DNA of 64,000 nt from Variovorax atrisoli 110B. Its GTDB lineage: Bacteria; Pseudomonadota; Gammaproteobacteria; Burkholderiales; Burkholderiaceae_C. The notes beneath the pieces were generated by a model that had not been told where the DNA came from, ran no database searches, and saw only the letters and a program-made list of their open reading frames with translations. This document shows positions 33,345 through 41,627 of this stretch, piece after piece. The translations under genes were made by a program, and so were the position numbers. Location of the stretch: NCBI RefSeq assembly GCF_000382045.1, contig NZ_KB907467.1, forward strand, positions 1-64,000. The letters run 5' to 3'. Each line of letters starts with the position of its first letter. Positions within the stretch are counted from its first letter, which is position 1.

Positions 33345-33653
33345 TCAATACCGGTAGTGGTAACGGTAGCCGTAGTAGACGGGCGCCCCGTAGTAGACCG
33401 GGGCCGGCCGGTAGTAGACCGGAGCGGGCCTGTAATAGACCGGCGGAGGTGGTGCGTAGTAGACCGGGGCCGGCGGCACATAGACCGGCGCGGGCGGGTA
33501 GTACACCGGGGCCGGCGCGACGGCGACGCCAGGTACTCCGACACCGATGGACCAGCTGACGCCGGCCGTGGCTGCTGACCCCGCCAGCAGCGCCGCGGCG
33601 GCGATGACGCCGCCCACCATGTATTTCGAAAACTTCGAACGATCGAGGCTCAT
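33345..33653 (-). CDS. Exported Tyr/Pro-rich repeat protein, unknown function
   Basis: 102 residues. A basic N-terminus and a hydrophobic stretch (VGGVIAAAALLAGSAATA) form a signal peptide with likely cleavage near residue 30. From residue ~47 the chain is a run of PAPVYY-type repeats, about seven copies in variants PPAPVYV, APPPPVYY and RPAPVYY, ending in GYRYHYRY. Such proteins are common in Burkholderiales; no activity is known to me. The Tyr-rich repeats suggest a surface or periplasmic protein prone to cross-linking or self-association. An AGGAAGT site precedes the ATG. Confidence 0.75.
   Translation of the reverse strand: MSLDRSKFSKYMVGGVIAAAALLAGSAATAGVSWSIGVGVPGVAVAPAPVYYPPAPVYVPPAPVYYAPPPPVYYRPAPVYYRPAPVYYGAPVYYGYRYHYRY
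33372..33515 (-). repeat. Degenerate short tandem repeat encoding PAPVYY units
   Basis: Units of about 18-24 nt are repeated with variation inside the Tyr/Pro-rich gene; on the plus strand each carries GTAGTAGACCGG-like cores. Variation at third positions shows old, selected repeats rather than recent slippage, although two adjacent RPAPVYY units are nearly identical. Confidence 0.7.
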
Positions 33654-34072
33654 CTGAACTTCCTATCTTGAACAGACCCGATCCCCCTCCTTGACCGGTA
33701 TCCAACGCCGCGGGCGCGCCGCTGGCCTACACGATCTGGTGACGATCGTTTCCAATCGTCACTGCGCCTGCAGCCCGCCGCGATGTGACGACCGGCCTGG
33801 CACTCCCAGTGATGGTCTGCATAACGCGTCGGCAACCGAGACCGATCGCGCAAATGCCTGGATCAGCGTCTGGCAATTCGCGCATGCCCACTTGCCTCGA
33901 ACGTGCCGCCAGACGGTGGACACGCCGGCAGGCTGGCCTGGGCCGGATCGAGCTTCTTGCTGGCGTGCCCGGGCACAGGCGTCTCGAAGACGCGCGAACA
34001 TCGGTGACGCGCGCGCACTCCAACAAGCCCGGAGACGCAAAGTTCAGCGAACACGCGCCGATAACGAGTCGA
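33654..34072. other. Intergenic region, no gene recognised
   Basis: It lies upstream of the Tyr/Pro-rich gene and downstream of a LysR gene. Open frames exist on both strands, but none has family motifs, a ribosome site and normal composition together. It is somewhat less G+C-rich than neighbouring coding DNA. Confidence 0.5.
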
Positions 34073-35017
34073 TCACGACTCCGCGCTATAGGCAGTCGCT
34101 GGCGGTACAGGCGACGGAAACACCTCCTCCAGAAACGAGAGGAAAGCCTTGAGGTTCGGGCTCGCATGCCGGTTCCCGGGCCAAACCGCCGTGATCGGTG
34201 CGCCGTCGACGGCATATTCGGCGAGCAAGGGCAGCAGCAGTCCCCGCTCAACATACGGGGCCGCGATGAACGATGCCAGCATGCCGACCCCGCCACCGGC
34301 GGCGAGCACCTCGGCGACCGCATCGCTGGCATCCACCACGATGGCCGCATCGGGTGTGAGTTCGATCGCTCTGTTCCCGATTCGGAAACTCCAGGCCAGC
34401 GTCTGCCCCGACGCCTGGTACCGGAAATTCACGCAATCGTGATCCTTGAGTTGGTCGGGATGGCCGGGCGCGCCACGCGCTGCCAGATAGGCCGGTGAGG
34501 CGAATGCGCTGATGCGGGTTCGTGCAAGCCCTCGCGACATCAGGTTCGAGTCGGCGAGGTTCCCGATGCGAATCGCCACGTCGATCCCTTCCTCGACGAG
34601 ATTGACGAAACGGTCATTCAAGCGAAGGTCGACGTGGAGCCTGGGATACCGGCGACGAAACGCAGGCAGCGCCGGTGCGAGCAGGCGTATGCCGATGGGC
34701 AGCGGCGCCGCGACTTTCAGCGTCCCGGAGGGCTCGGACCGCACCGCCGCAGCCGATTGGACGACGTCCTCGGCAGCGCGCAGCAGCAGCAAGGCCCGGC
34801 CATGCAGCTCTCGCCCCTCAGGCGTCAACACGAGGGAGCGCGTGGTCCGAGTGAAAAGGCGCACGCCCAGCCGATGCTCGAGGCGCTGGATCGTCTTGCT
34901 GACGGCCGAGGGCGAGACGGACAGCGATTGCGCCGCCGCAGTGAAACTGCCATAGGACGCCGCACGCGCAAACGCGACGACGCCGGTCAGGCTCTCCAGA
35001 CTGATTTGTTCCTTCAT
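34073..35017 (-). CDS. LysR-family transcriptional regulator
   Basis: 314 residues starting at MKEQISLESL. The frame is open far upstream, but that part is antisense to the neighbouring oxidoreductase gene and is rejected. The winged helix includes GSFTAAAQSLSVSPSAVSK and LGVRLFTRTTRSLVLT. The effector domain has GTLKVAAPLPIG and EEGIDVAIRIG. It is typical of the large CrgA/DmlR-like LysR subgroup. It is divergent from the quinone oxidoreductase gene (156 nt between starts) and probably regulates it. Confidence 0.92.
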   Translation of the reverse strand: MKEQISLESLTGVVAFARAASYGSFTAAAQSLSVSPSAVSKTIQRLEHRLGVRLFTRTTRSLVLTPEGRELHGRALLLLRAAEDVVQSAAAVRSEPSGTLKVAAPLPIGIRLLAPALPAFRRRYPRLHVDLRLNDRFVNLVEEGIDVAIRIGNLADSNLMSRGLARTRISAFASPAYLAARGAPGHPDQLKDHDCVNFRYQASGQTLAWSFRIGNRAIELTPDAAIVVDASDAVAEVLAAGGGVGMLASFIAAPYVERGLLLPLLAEYAVDGAPITAVWPGNRHASPNLKAFLSFLEEVFPSPVPPATAYSAES

Positions 35018-35173
35018 GGCATCAAACAAGTGACTTGTTGATGGATTATCAAATACCCAATGAAGATCGACACTCCTATCGAGCAAGCCGCGGCACCCGG
35101 CTGCGTAGAGGGCGAGGCGCCGCACATCCATGGCTGGCGCTTGCAGCCGGTCAGATCTTTCAAAGGAACCCAT

Positions 35174-36193
35174 ATGACGACGAAGATGATGAAGGCGGTC
35201 AGGCAGCACGAATTCGGTGGTCCCGATGTGCTGCGTTACGAGGACGCACCGATGCCCGAGCTGAAGCCGGGGGAGGTGCTGGTGCGCGTACATGCGGTGG
35301 GCCTGAACCCTCCCGATTGGTACCTGCGCAATGGCTACAAGATGCTGCCGCCGGAGTGGCAGCCGAAGGTGGCTTTTCCCTTGATCCTCGGGACGGATGT
35401 GTCGGGCGTCATCGACGCCGTGGCCGACGATGTCGAGGACTTCGCCGCAGGCGACGCCGTGTACGCGATGGTCCGCTTTCCTGGTGGCCTTGCCGGAGGC
35501 AGCAAGGCCTATGCCGAGTGGGTCAGCGTGCCGGCGTCGGAAGTGGCGCGTAAGCCGCGCGGCATCGACCACGCGCATGCCGCTGGCGCGCCGATGTCGC
35601 TGCTCACTGCGTGGCAGTTCATGATCGAACTCGGGCACGATGAACCAAACCCGCTGCAGCCGAACAGACACGTGCCGGTCCCGCTGGAGGGCAAGACCGT
35701 CCTCGTCAATGGCGCTGCCGGCGGCGTGGGGCAGTTCGCGGTGCAGCTTGCCAAATGGAAGGGCGCGCGCGTGATCGCCGTGGCGTCCGGCAAGCACGGG
35801 ACCTTCGTGCGCGATCTCGGCGCCGACGAGTTCATCGACTACACCCAGACAGCGGCCAGCGAGACGGTGCGGGACGTGGATCTCGTCGTCGATACCGTGG
35901 GCGGCCCGACCACGGGGCGCTTCCTGCGCACCCTCAAGCGCGGCGGCGCCCTGTTCCCGATCTTCCCTCTGGGCTTCTCCGGCGCCCAGGAGGCCGAGAA
36001 GTTGGGCGTCACGGTCTCGACGACGCAGGTCCGATCCAGTGGAGCGCAGCTTGCGCGGCTCGCGGACTTGCTCGACGCGGGAACGGTGCGTGTGGCCATC
36101 GACAGCACATTCCCACTCGCGGATGCACGAAGGGCGCATGAACGGGCGTCCGGTGGGAACATCCAGGGAAAAATCGTCCTCACGGTTCGTTGA
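35174..36193 (+). CDS. NADP-dependent oxidoreductase, quinone oxidoreductase (zinc-independent MDR) family
   Basis: 339 residues. It has a GroES-like N-terminal domain (FGGPDVLRYEDAP, GLNPPDWYLRNG, LGTDVSGVID) and a Rossmann domain with NGAAGGVGQFAVQLAK near residue 180. No structural zinc-binding Cys cluster is present, so it is of the QOR/zeta-crystallin type. It would reduce quinones or enones with NADPH. The ATG has AAAGGAAC upstream; an in-frame start 114 nt further up is less likely. The NTF2-like gene follows within 5 nt. Confidence 0.9.
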   Translation: MTTKMMKAVRQHEFGGPDVLRYEDAPMPELKPGEVLVRVHAVGLNPPDWYLRNGYKMLPPEWQPKVAFPLILGTDVSGVIDAVADDVEDFAAGDAVYAMVRFPGGLAGGSKAYAEWVSVPASEVARKPRGIDHAHAAGAPMSLLTAWQFMIELGHDEPNPLQPNRHVPVPLEGKTVLVNGAAGGVGQFAVQLAKWKGARVIAVASGKHGTFVRDLGADEFIDYTQTAASETVRDVDLVVDTVGGPTTGRFLRTLKRGGALFPIFPLGFSGAQEAEKLGVTVSTTQVRSSGAQLARLADLLDAGTVRVAIDSTFPLADARRAHERASGGNIQGKIVLTVR

Positions 36194-36198
36194 AGCCC

Positions 36199-36552
36199 AT
36201 GTCCACGATCGAGGCTGCGGTCGACGACCTTCTGAACAATCGGCAACTGACGGCGGCCGAAGCGCTCGACCGTCACTTCGGGCCCACCTTTCGCCAACGC
36301 ACCAACGGAAGCTGGGACGACCGCGCCGCCGTTCTCGCGAGGGCCATCCAACTCCGGGACGTGGTCGAGCACGCCACGATCACCGTGCTCGACGAACTTG
36401 CCGTTGGCGACCGTTACGCCGAGCGGCACCTGATCGATTTGCGCCACCGCGACGGAACTCGGACAGTGCAGGAGGTCTACCTGTTCGCGGAACGCGACGC
36501 TGACGGGCGTTTCACTCGCATCGAAGAGGCGGCTGTGGTGTGGAGGGATTAG
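36199..36552 (+). CDS. NTF2-like (SnoaL-type) protein
   Basis: 117 residues from the ATG; a TTG overlapping the preceding stop is 9 nt upstream. Features of the NTF2-like fold are an N-terminal helix-rich part (LTAAEALDRHFGPTFRQRT), a central HATITVLDELAVGDRYAERH and a terminal strand RIEEAAVVWRD. It lies directly behind the quinone oxidoreductase and is probably co-transcribed under the divergent LysR protein. The specific function is unknown. Confidence 0.75.
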   Translation: MSTIEAAVDDLLNNRQLTAAEALDRHFGPTFRQRTNGSWDDRAAVLARAIQLRDVVEHATITVLDELAVGDRYAERHLIDLRHRDGTRTVQEVYLFAERDADGRFTRIEEAAVVWRD

Positions 36553-36673
36553 CCTCACGGCAACGATCAAGGCGCGGCCACTGGCATGAGACTCCATGGG
36601 GTACGCGTCTCCCTGATGGGATGACGCACGGCTTCAGATCATGCAAGGCTCGGACCGGTTTTGCAGACCACCG

Positions 36674-38869
36674 CTAGAACTTCGCGCGCAACGTCAGCTG
36701 CACTTCACGGCCCGGGCCCGGCAGGATCAGGTTGTCGACGCTGCCGTGGGCGGAGATGTAGTACTTGCGGTTCGCGATGTTCTTCAGGTTCAGCGAGATC
36801 TCGTAGCGATCCGTCTTGTAGCTGGCTGCCAGGTCGGCGGTCAGGTAGGAGGGCAGGGTCACGAGGTTGCTCAGCGAGGCGTAGCGCGCGCTGACGTAGT
36901 TCAGGCCGCCGCCCGCGCTGAATCCGTTGCCCAGGTCCTTCATGGCCCAGACGAAGGCCGAGTGGCGCGGCGTCAGAGAGGGGGTCTTGCCCTGCACCGG
37001 GATTGCCGCGCCCACGGGCAGCTGCAGCGAGCTCACCGTGGCCAGCGACTTCGTCATCTTCGCATCGAGGTAGGCATAGCCGGCGCTGACGTCCCAGCGC
37101 CCGGGCAGCCGGCCGTTGAGCGCGAGCTCCAGGCCGTTGGTGCGCTGCGTGCCGACGTTGATCTGGCGCCGCGGGTCGTTCGGATCGGTGTTCTTGATGC
37201 CCGAGCGCTCCAGGTTGAACAGCGCGGTCGTGAAGTTCAGCGCTCCGTCGAGCAGGTCGAACTTGGCGCCGATCTCCTTGTTGACCGTGATCTCGGGCGC
37301 GTTGTCGATGTTGCTGGCCGACAGCGCGAAGTTCTCGCCCGACGGCTGGAACGAACGGCTGTACGACACGTAGTAGGACTGCACGGCGTCGGGCTGCCAC
37401 ACGAGGCCCGCGCGCGGGCTGAACTTGCGGTCGGTGCGCTCCAGCGGCGCCAGCTTGCGCTCGAAGGAGGTGTCCTGCCTGAACACGTCGTAGCGCCCGC
37501 CGACCAGCGCCTTCCATTGCGGCGCCAGCGTGATCTGGTCCTGGAAGTACAGGGCGGCGGTCTTGAACTCGCTGTTGCTCGGGATCGCGCTGTCGGCCAG
37601 ATAGTTCGCGACCGGAATCGGCAGCGGGTCGGCCACGGGGTTGAACAGGTTCACGCGCTGCGCGCCGGTGGCGGAGGACACCGAGTACAGGCGCTTGCGC
37701 TGCACGCCGAGCTCGGCGCCGATCAGCCATTCCTGCTTGAAGCCCCCGAGCTCGTTGCGCCAGGTCAGGTCGGTCTGGTTGAACCAGCCGCTCTCGTCGC
37801 GATCGACGAAACCGCGCGTGCGCCCCACCGTCAGGCGCACCGGGTCGGTGGTGCCGCTGGGCAGCGTGTTGTTGCGGTCGAGGTGATAGCTCGAGTAGCG
37901 CGTGGTGTTGCGCAGGCTCAGCGTGTCGTCGAACCGGTGGTTCAGCGTCGCGGTGAAGGTCTGCACCTTGCTGGTCACCGTGTCGTCGCGGCGGCCGTGC
38001 GCGGAGCCGTAGTAGGCACCGACGGGCACGTCGACCGGCCGGCCGTTGAGCGCGGGGATGCCGAAGTCGGTGAGGCGCTGGTCGCGCAGGTTCGTGTACT
38101 GCAGCAGCAGGTCTGTCTGCGGATTGAACTTGATCGCGAGCGAGGGCGCGATGTTGTAGCGGTCGGTGAACTGCTGGTCGCGATAGCTGTCGGACTTCTC
38201 GCGCGCCACGTTGAGGCGGAACGCCATGTTCTCGCCGATGGGCGTGTTCAGGTCGGCCGTGGCGCGCTTGTAGTCGTGGCTGCCGAGACCGAGCGAGACC
38301 TCGCCGAAGCGGTCGCCGAAAACCGGCTTCTTGGTCACGCGGTTGATCAGGCCCCCCGAGGAGCCGCGGCCGTAGAGCACGGCGGCCGGCCCCTTGAGCA
38401 CTTCGATGCGCTCCGTGTCCGACAGGTCGCGGAAGTACAGCGCGTCATCGCGCACACCGTCGACGAACCAGTCGGAGATGGCGCTGAAGCCGCGGATCAC
38501 GACCTGGTCGCGCTGCCCGTCGCCGTGGTTGAAGCTCACGCCCGGCGCGTTGCGCAGCGCGTCCTGCATCGAGGTGGCGCCCTGGTCGCGCAGCAGCTGT
38601 CCGCTCAGCACGTTGACGGCCTGGGGCACGTCGCGCAGCGGGGCGCTGCCCTTGGTGGCGGTGCTGGTGGCTGCCGGGGCATAGCCCTTGTCGTCCTCGG
38701 CGGTGACGGTCACCTCCTTCAGCGTCGAGGAAGGGCTTTCCTGTGCAGCGCTCTGTGCCAGGACGGCGCCCGACAGCGAGGCGAGCGCGGCACCGGCCAG
38801 AAGGGAAAGGCGCCGCAGCGGACGCGGGGAGGGAAAAGCGATGGCTGGGAGGCAGGAGGAGGGCGTCAT
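36674..38869 (-). CDS. TonB-dependent siderophore receptor
   Basis: 731 residues with a signal peptide (LRRLSLLAGAALASLSGAVLA). A TonB-box-like LKEVTVTAEDD follows, then the plug domain (RDVPQAVNVLSGQLLRDQG, MQDALRNAPGVSFN, RIEVLKGPAAVLYGRGSSGG). A 22-strand barrel region ends in VQLTLRAKF with the terminal Phe of outer-membrane proteins. It belongs to the FhuA/FpvA-like group and would import a ferric siderophore with TonB energy. The start at MTPSSCL is preferred; the frame is open further up. A hairpin with arms GCCCTTC/GAAGGGC lies in the leader at 38924-38949. No Fur box was recognised. Confidence 0.92.
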   Translation of the reverse strand: MTPSSCLPAIAFPSPRPLRRLSLLAGAALASLSGAVLAQSAAQESPSSTLKEVTVTAEDDKGYAPAATSTATKGSAPLRDVPQAVNVLSGQLLRDQGATSMQDALRNAPGVSFNHGDGQRDQVVIRGFSAISDWFVDGVRDDALYFRDLSDTERIEVLKGPAAVLYGRGSSGGLINRVTKKPVFGDRFGEVSLGLGSHDYKRATADLNTPIGENMAFRLNVAREKSDSYRDQQFTDRYNIAPSLAIKFNPQTDLLLQYTNLRDQRLTDFGIPALNGRPVDVPVGAYYGSAHGRRDDTVTSKVQTFTATLNHRFDDTLSLRNTTRYSSYHLDRNNTLPSGTTDPVRLTVGRTRGFVDRDESGWFNQTDLTWRNELGGFKQEWLIGAELGVQRKRLYSVSSATGAQRVNLFNPVADPLPIPVANYLADSAIPSNSEFKTAALYFQDQITLAPQWKALVGGRYDVFRQDTSFERKLAPLERTDRKFSPRAGLVWQPDAVQSYYVSYSRSFQPSGENFALSASNIDNAPEITVNKEIGAKFDLLDGALNFTTALFNLERSGIKNTDPNDPRRQINVGTQRTNGLELALNGRLPGRWDVSAGYAYLDAKMTKSLATVSSLQLPVGAAIPVQGKTPSLTPRHSAFVWAMKDLGNGFSAGGGLNYVSARYASLSNLVTLPSYLTADLAASYKTDRYEISLNLKNIANRKYYISAHGSVDNLILPGPGREVQLTLRAKF

Positions 38870-39070
38870 GTTGTCCAGTTCTTTTTGCAAGGCGGCGCAG
38901 GCGCACGCGCGGCCGCACGACAGGCCCTTCCTCCACGGGGAAGAAGGGCGCGTGTCATGCCTTGCCTTGAAAGAATCTGGGTGAGGCGAGGGCCGCGAGG
39001 GCTTGGAAGAAGCCTCCTGCGGCACCTGGTGGTGACGGCCGCTGCACGCGGCGGCCCGGATTGTAAAGAC

Positions 39071-39559
39071 TCACAGGCCGGCTGCTGCGAGCCTGCCCTG
39101 CGCGAGCAGTTCGCGGGTGCGCTTCAGCGTCGACAGCAGTGCGCTCCTGTAGCCGCCTTCGCCGTCCAGCCACGCCTGCTCGGCCTGCTCCTCGGGGCCG
39201 CCCGGCGTCTTGCCGCGCAGGCCGAGGTAGCCGTAGAAGCGAAGCTGCAGGGCACCCGAGGCGTCCTCGAATAGCTCGTTGACGATGGCGCCCTCGCGCG
39301 GACCGGCGGCCTGGAAGAAGGTCACCTTGCTTTGCGGCTCGAACGCGATGATCTCGCGCAGGTCCCCGCCGCCGATGGTGGCTTCGCGAACGATGTGGGT
39401 CGCGCTTTCCTGCACCACTTCGCATCGGGTGCACAGGCCCGGAGGAAGAAAAAGCCGGGCGTCGCGCGCCTTGAGGACGAGGCCGGCCCAGGCCTGCTCG
39501 CGGCTGAGCGCCAGTTCGCCTTCGGGGTTCACCGCAACGGTGGCGGTCGAATAGATCAT
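39071..39559 (-). CDS. AtaL-like SRPBCC-fold protein (DUF1857 type)
   Basis: 162 residues. The pattern LSREQAWAGLVLKARDARLF, CEVVQESATHIVREATIG and GALQLRFYGYLGLRG fits the DUF1857/AtaL group of helix-grip (START-like) proteins, which bind small hydrophobic ligands. AtaL itself is from acetylaranotin biosynthesis, but bacterial members are of unknown function. It is followed on the same strand by the TonB receptor and preceded by the NmrA-like gene with 39 nt between, so a two-gene unit with the latter is likely. Confidence 0.7.
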   Translation of the reverse strand: MIYSTATVAVNPEGELALSREQAWAGLVLKARDARLFLPPGLCTRCEVVQESATHIVREATIGGGDLREIIAFEPQSKVTFFQAAGPREGAIVNELFEDASGALQLRFYGYLGLRGKTPGGPEEQAEQAWLDGEGGYRSALLSTLKRTRELLAQGRLAAAGL

Positions 39560-39598
39560 GATGGTCTTTCTGCGGTTGGTTCGATCGATGGATGCCGC

Positions 39599-40480
39599 TC
39601 AGGCTGCGGCGGCGATGCTTGCGGCAGTACCTGCAGCGAAAGTGCGGTAGGAGCGCAGCGGGCGGCCCAGCAAGGCGGTGAGGCGCTGGACATCGCCGGC
39701 CTCGGGCACCATCCCGTCGCTCAGGAAGCGTTCGCTCATCAGCCGCATGTCGTAGGCCATCCACGGCGGCATGAAGTTCAGCAGGTTCTTCTCGAAGCCC
39801 GCGGTGTCGTCGCCGCCGTACGCGACGGGCCGGCCCAGCACCTCGGACCAGATGGCCGCGACCGCGTCGCCGGTGAGCGTGTCGGGCCCCACGAGGTTGA
39901 TCCGCTCCAGGGGCTGCGGCTCGCCCGCACGGTCGCGGCGCAGCAGCTCGATCGCGGCGATCTCGCCGATGTCGGCCGTATCGATCATCGCGAGCCCCTT
40001 GGCGCCGATGGGCATCGGATAGACGCCATGGCCGCTCACCACGTCCTTGACCGTGAGATCGTTGTCCATGAAGTAGGCCGGGCGCAGGATCGTCGCTTCG
40101 AAGCCCATGGCTTCGAGCATCCGTTCGACACCGAACTTGCCCGCGAAGTGCGGCACGTTCACGTACCTGTCGCTGTGGATGACCGACAGGTACACGACAC
40201 GCCGGACGCCGGCATCGCGCGCCGCATTGAGCACCACGAGGGCCTGGGTGAATTCGTCCGGGACGACGGCGTTGAGCAGGAACAGCGTGGACACGCCGGC
40301 GAAGGCGCCGCGCAGCGCCTCCACATCGAGCAGGTCGCCCTGCACGATCTCGACGGAAGCCGGCAGGTTTGCCTTGGCGGGATCGCGCACGATGGCACGC
40401 ACGCCGGCGCCGCGCTCGATGAGGTTTTGAACGACTTGGCGGCCGACTTTTCCGGTTGCGCCGGTCACGAGGATGGTCAT
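39599..40480 (-). CDS. NmrA/TMR-like NAD(P)-binding SDR family protein
   Basis: 293 residues with an N-terminal Rossmann motif (VTGATGKVGRQVVQNL). VRAIVRDPAKA and the LSV region replace the usual SDR catalytic Tyr/Lys, and RPAYFMDN is present. This is the atypical SDR group containing NmrA, triphenylmethane reductase and QorB. Such proteins sense or use NAD(P)H to reduce quinones or dyes. It is divergent from a LysR gene (99 nt apart), which probably regulates it together with the AtaL-like gene. Confidence 0.88.
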   Translation of the reverse strand: MTILVTGATGKVGRQVVQNLIERGAGVRAIVRDPAKANLPASVEIVQGDLLDVEALRGAFAGVSTLFLLNAVVPDEFTQALVVLNAARDAGVRRVVYLSVIHSDRYVNVPHFAGKFGVERMLEAMGFEATILRPAYFMDNDLTVKDVVSGHGVYPMPIGAKGLAMIDTADIGEIAAIELLRRDRAGEPQPLERINLVGPDTLTGDAVAAIWSEVLGRPVAYGGDDTAGFEKNLLNFMPPWMAYDMRLMSERFLSDGMVPEAGDVQRLTALLGRPLRSYRTFAAGTAASIAAAA

Positions 40481-40579
40481 GGAAATACTCCTGTGGGTTG
40501 AAGAAGGCTCCATCGTGCTCGTTCCATTCAATGGCCGATAGCCGCTATATTTGGACTTGCTGTCTCTCTGGTGGAACAC

Positions 40580-41476
40580 ATGGACCTCCTTGCCCTGGCC
40601 GACTTCAATCTCGTGGCCCGACACGGCGGCTTCGGCCGCGCCTCGCGCGAATCCGGGCGCCCCAAGGCCACGCTCTCGCGGCGCGTGGCCGACCTGGAAA
40701 GCGGCCTGGCCCTGCGCCTCTTCGAGCGCGGGCCGCGCGCGCTCAAGCTCACCGAGGAGGGCCGCGCGCTCTTCGAGCGCACGGCGGTTCTGCTGACCGA
40801 GTTGGACGAGGCCGCCGCAGCGATCGCTTCGGGCGGCGCCGCACCGCGCGGCAGGTTACGGGTGAGCGCGCCGCTGCTTTTCTCGCAGGCCGCGATGGGC
40901 ACGCTGGCGGCGCGCTTCGCGCTGAAGCACCGCGAGGTCCGCCTCGAGGTCACCACGGAAGACCGCGAAGTGGACATGGTGGAGGAGGGCTACGACCTCG
41001 TGATCCGCGTGAATCCGGCGCCGGACGAGCGGCTCGTCGGGCGCATCTTCCTGCGGGACCGCCTGGTGGCCGTGGCGAGCCCGGCCCTGAGGAAGCCCGC
41101 GGCGGGCAAGACCGCGCCGGCCGTCGTGCGGACGGGCGACGCACCGGCACACGCCGCTGCATGGGAGCTGTCGGCGCGCGGCCGCACGCGCACACTGGCG
41201 GTCGAGCCGGTGCTGCAGCTCTCGTCACTGTTCATGATCCGCGATGCCGCGCGCGCGGGCATCGGCGTCGCGTGCCTGCCGGCGTCGCTGGTCACACGCG
41301 ATCTGGCGGCGGGGCGGCTCGTGCACTGGGGCGACGTCGAAGGCCCCGAGATCGCTCTGTGGGCCCTCTATCCCTCGCGCAGGCTGCTCAGCAGCCGTGT
41401 CTCGGCTTTCCTGGAATTCCTGCGGGAAGCCTTTCCTCAGGGAACGCCCGACGAGCTCGCGGCCTTCGTGGACTGA
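40580..41476 (+). CDS. LysR-family transcriptional regulator
   Basis: 298 residues from the ATG at 40580; a GTG 9 nt upstream is an alternative. The winged helix has HGGFGRASRESGRPKATLSRR and LALRLFERGPRALKLT, an unusual recognition-helix region but normal spacing. The effector domain has GRLRVSAPLLFSQ and EEGYDLVIRVNP. It is divergent from the NmrA-like gene and is its likely regulator. Confidence 0.9.
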   Translation: MDLLALADFNLVARHGGFGRASRESGRPKATLSRRVADLESGLALRLFERGPRALKLTEEGRALFERTAVLLTELDEAAAAIASGGAAPRGRLRVSAPLLFSQAAMGTLAARFALKHREVRLEVTTEDREVDMVEEGYDLVIRVNPAPDERLVGRIFLRDRLVAVASPALRKPAAGKTAPAVVRTGDAPAHAAAWELSARGRTRTLAVEPVLQLSSLFMIRDAARAGIGVACLPASLVTRDLAAGRLVHWGDVEGPEIALWALYPSRRLLSSRVSAFLEFLREAFPQGTPDELAAFVD

Positions 41477-41513
41477 CGTGCGCGGGTGGGGCCAGTTGCT
41501 AAGATGCCCGACC

Positions 41514-41627
41514 ATGCCAAGGCGATCGAGACCTCCCATGAATCGCCCCTGCGGATCCACCGTCCTGCGGGCCCCGCGCCGCGTCGTTGAAGGCGATCCG
41601 TTCCTGTTCGGCGAAATGACGGCATGA
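41514..41627 (+). CDS. Possible small ORF coupled to the YhcG-like gene
   Basis: 37 codons from ATG 41514, ending in an ATGA overlap with the nuclease start. The translation is Arg/Pro-rich at first and ends VVEGDPFLFGEMTA. No homology is recognised and no strong ribosome site is seen. The exact stop/start overlap is the only argument for translation. It may be a leader for coupled translation or chance. Confidence 0.3.
   Translation: MPRRSRPPMNRPCGSTVLRAPRRVVEGDPFLFGEMTA

Noticed and set aside
33372..33515. CRISPR-like array in the Tyr/Pro-rich gene
   Set aside because: Units are short, adjacent and degenerate with no spacers; they are coding repeats.
35018..36139. Long N-terminal extension of the LysR frame antisense to the quinone oxidoreductase
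   Set aside because: The LysR helix-turn-helix begins at the Met at 35017; the extension has no domain and opposes a well-supported gene.
38870..39070. Cobalamin riboswitch or Fur box upstream of the TonB receptor
   Set aside because: No conserved riboswitch box or Fur-like palindrome was visible; only a simple hairpin with GCCCTTC/GAAGGGC arms.
36641..39274. An 877-codon plus-strand frame over the siderophore receptor
   Set aside because: Composition is Arg/Val/Gly-rich shadow reading of the minus-strand receptor, which has clear TonB-receptor motifs.
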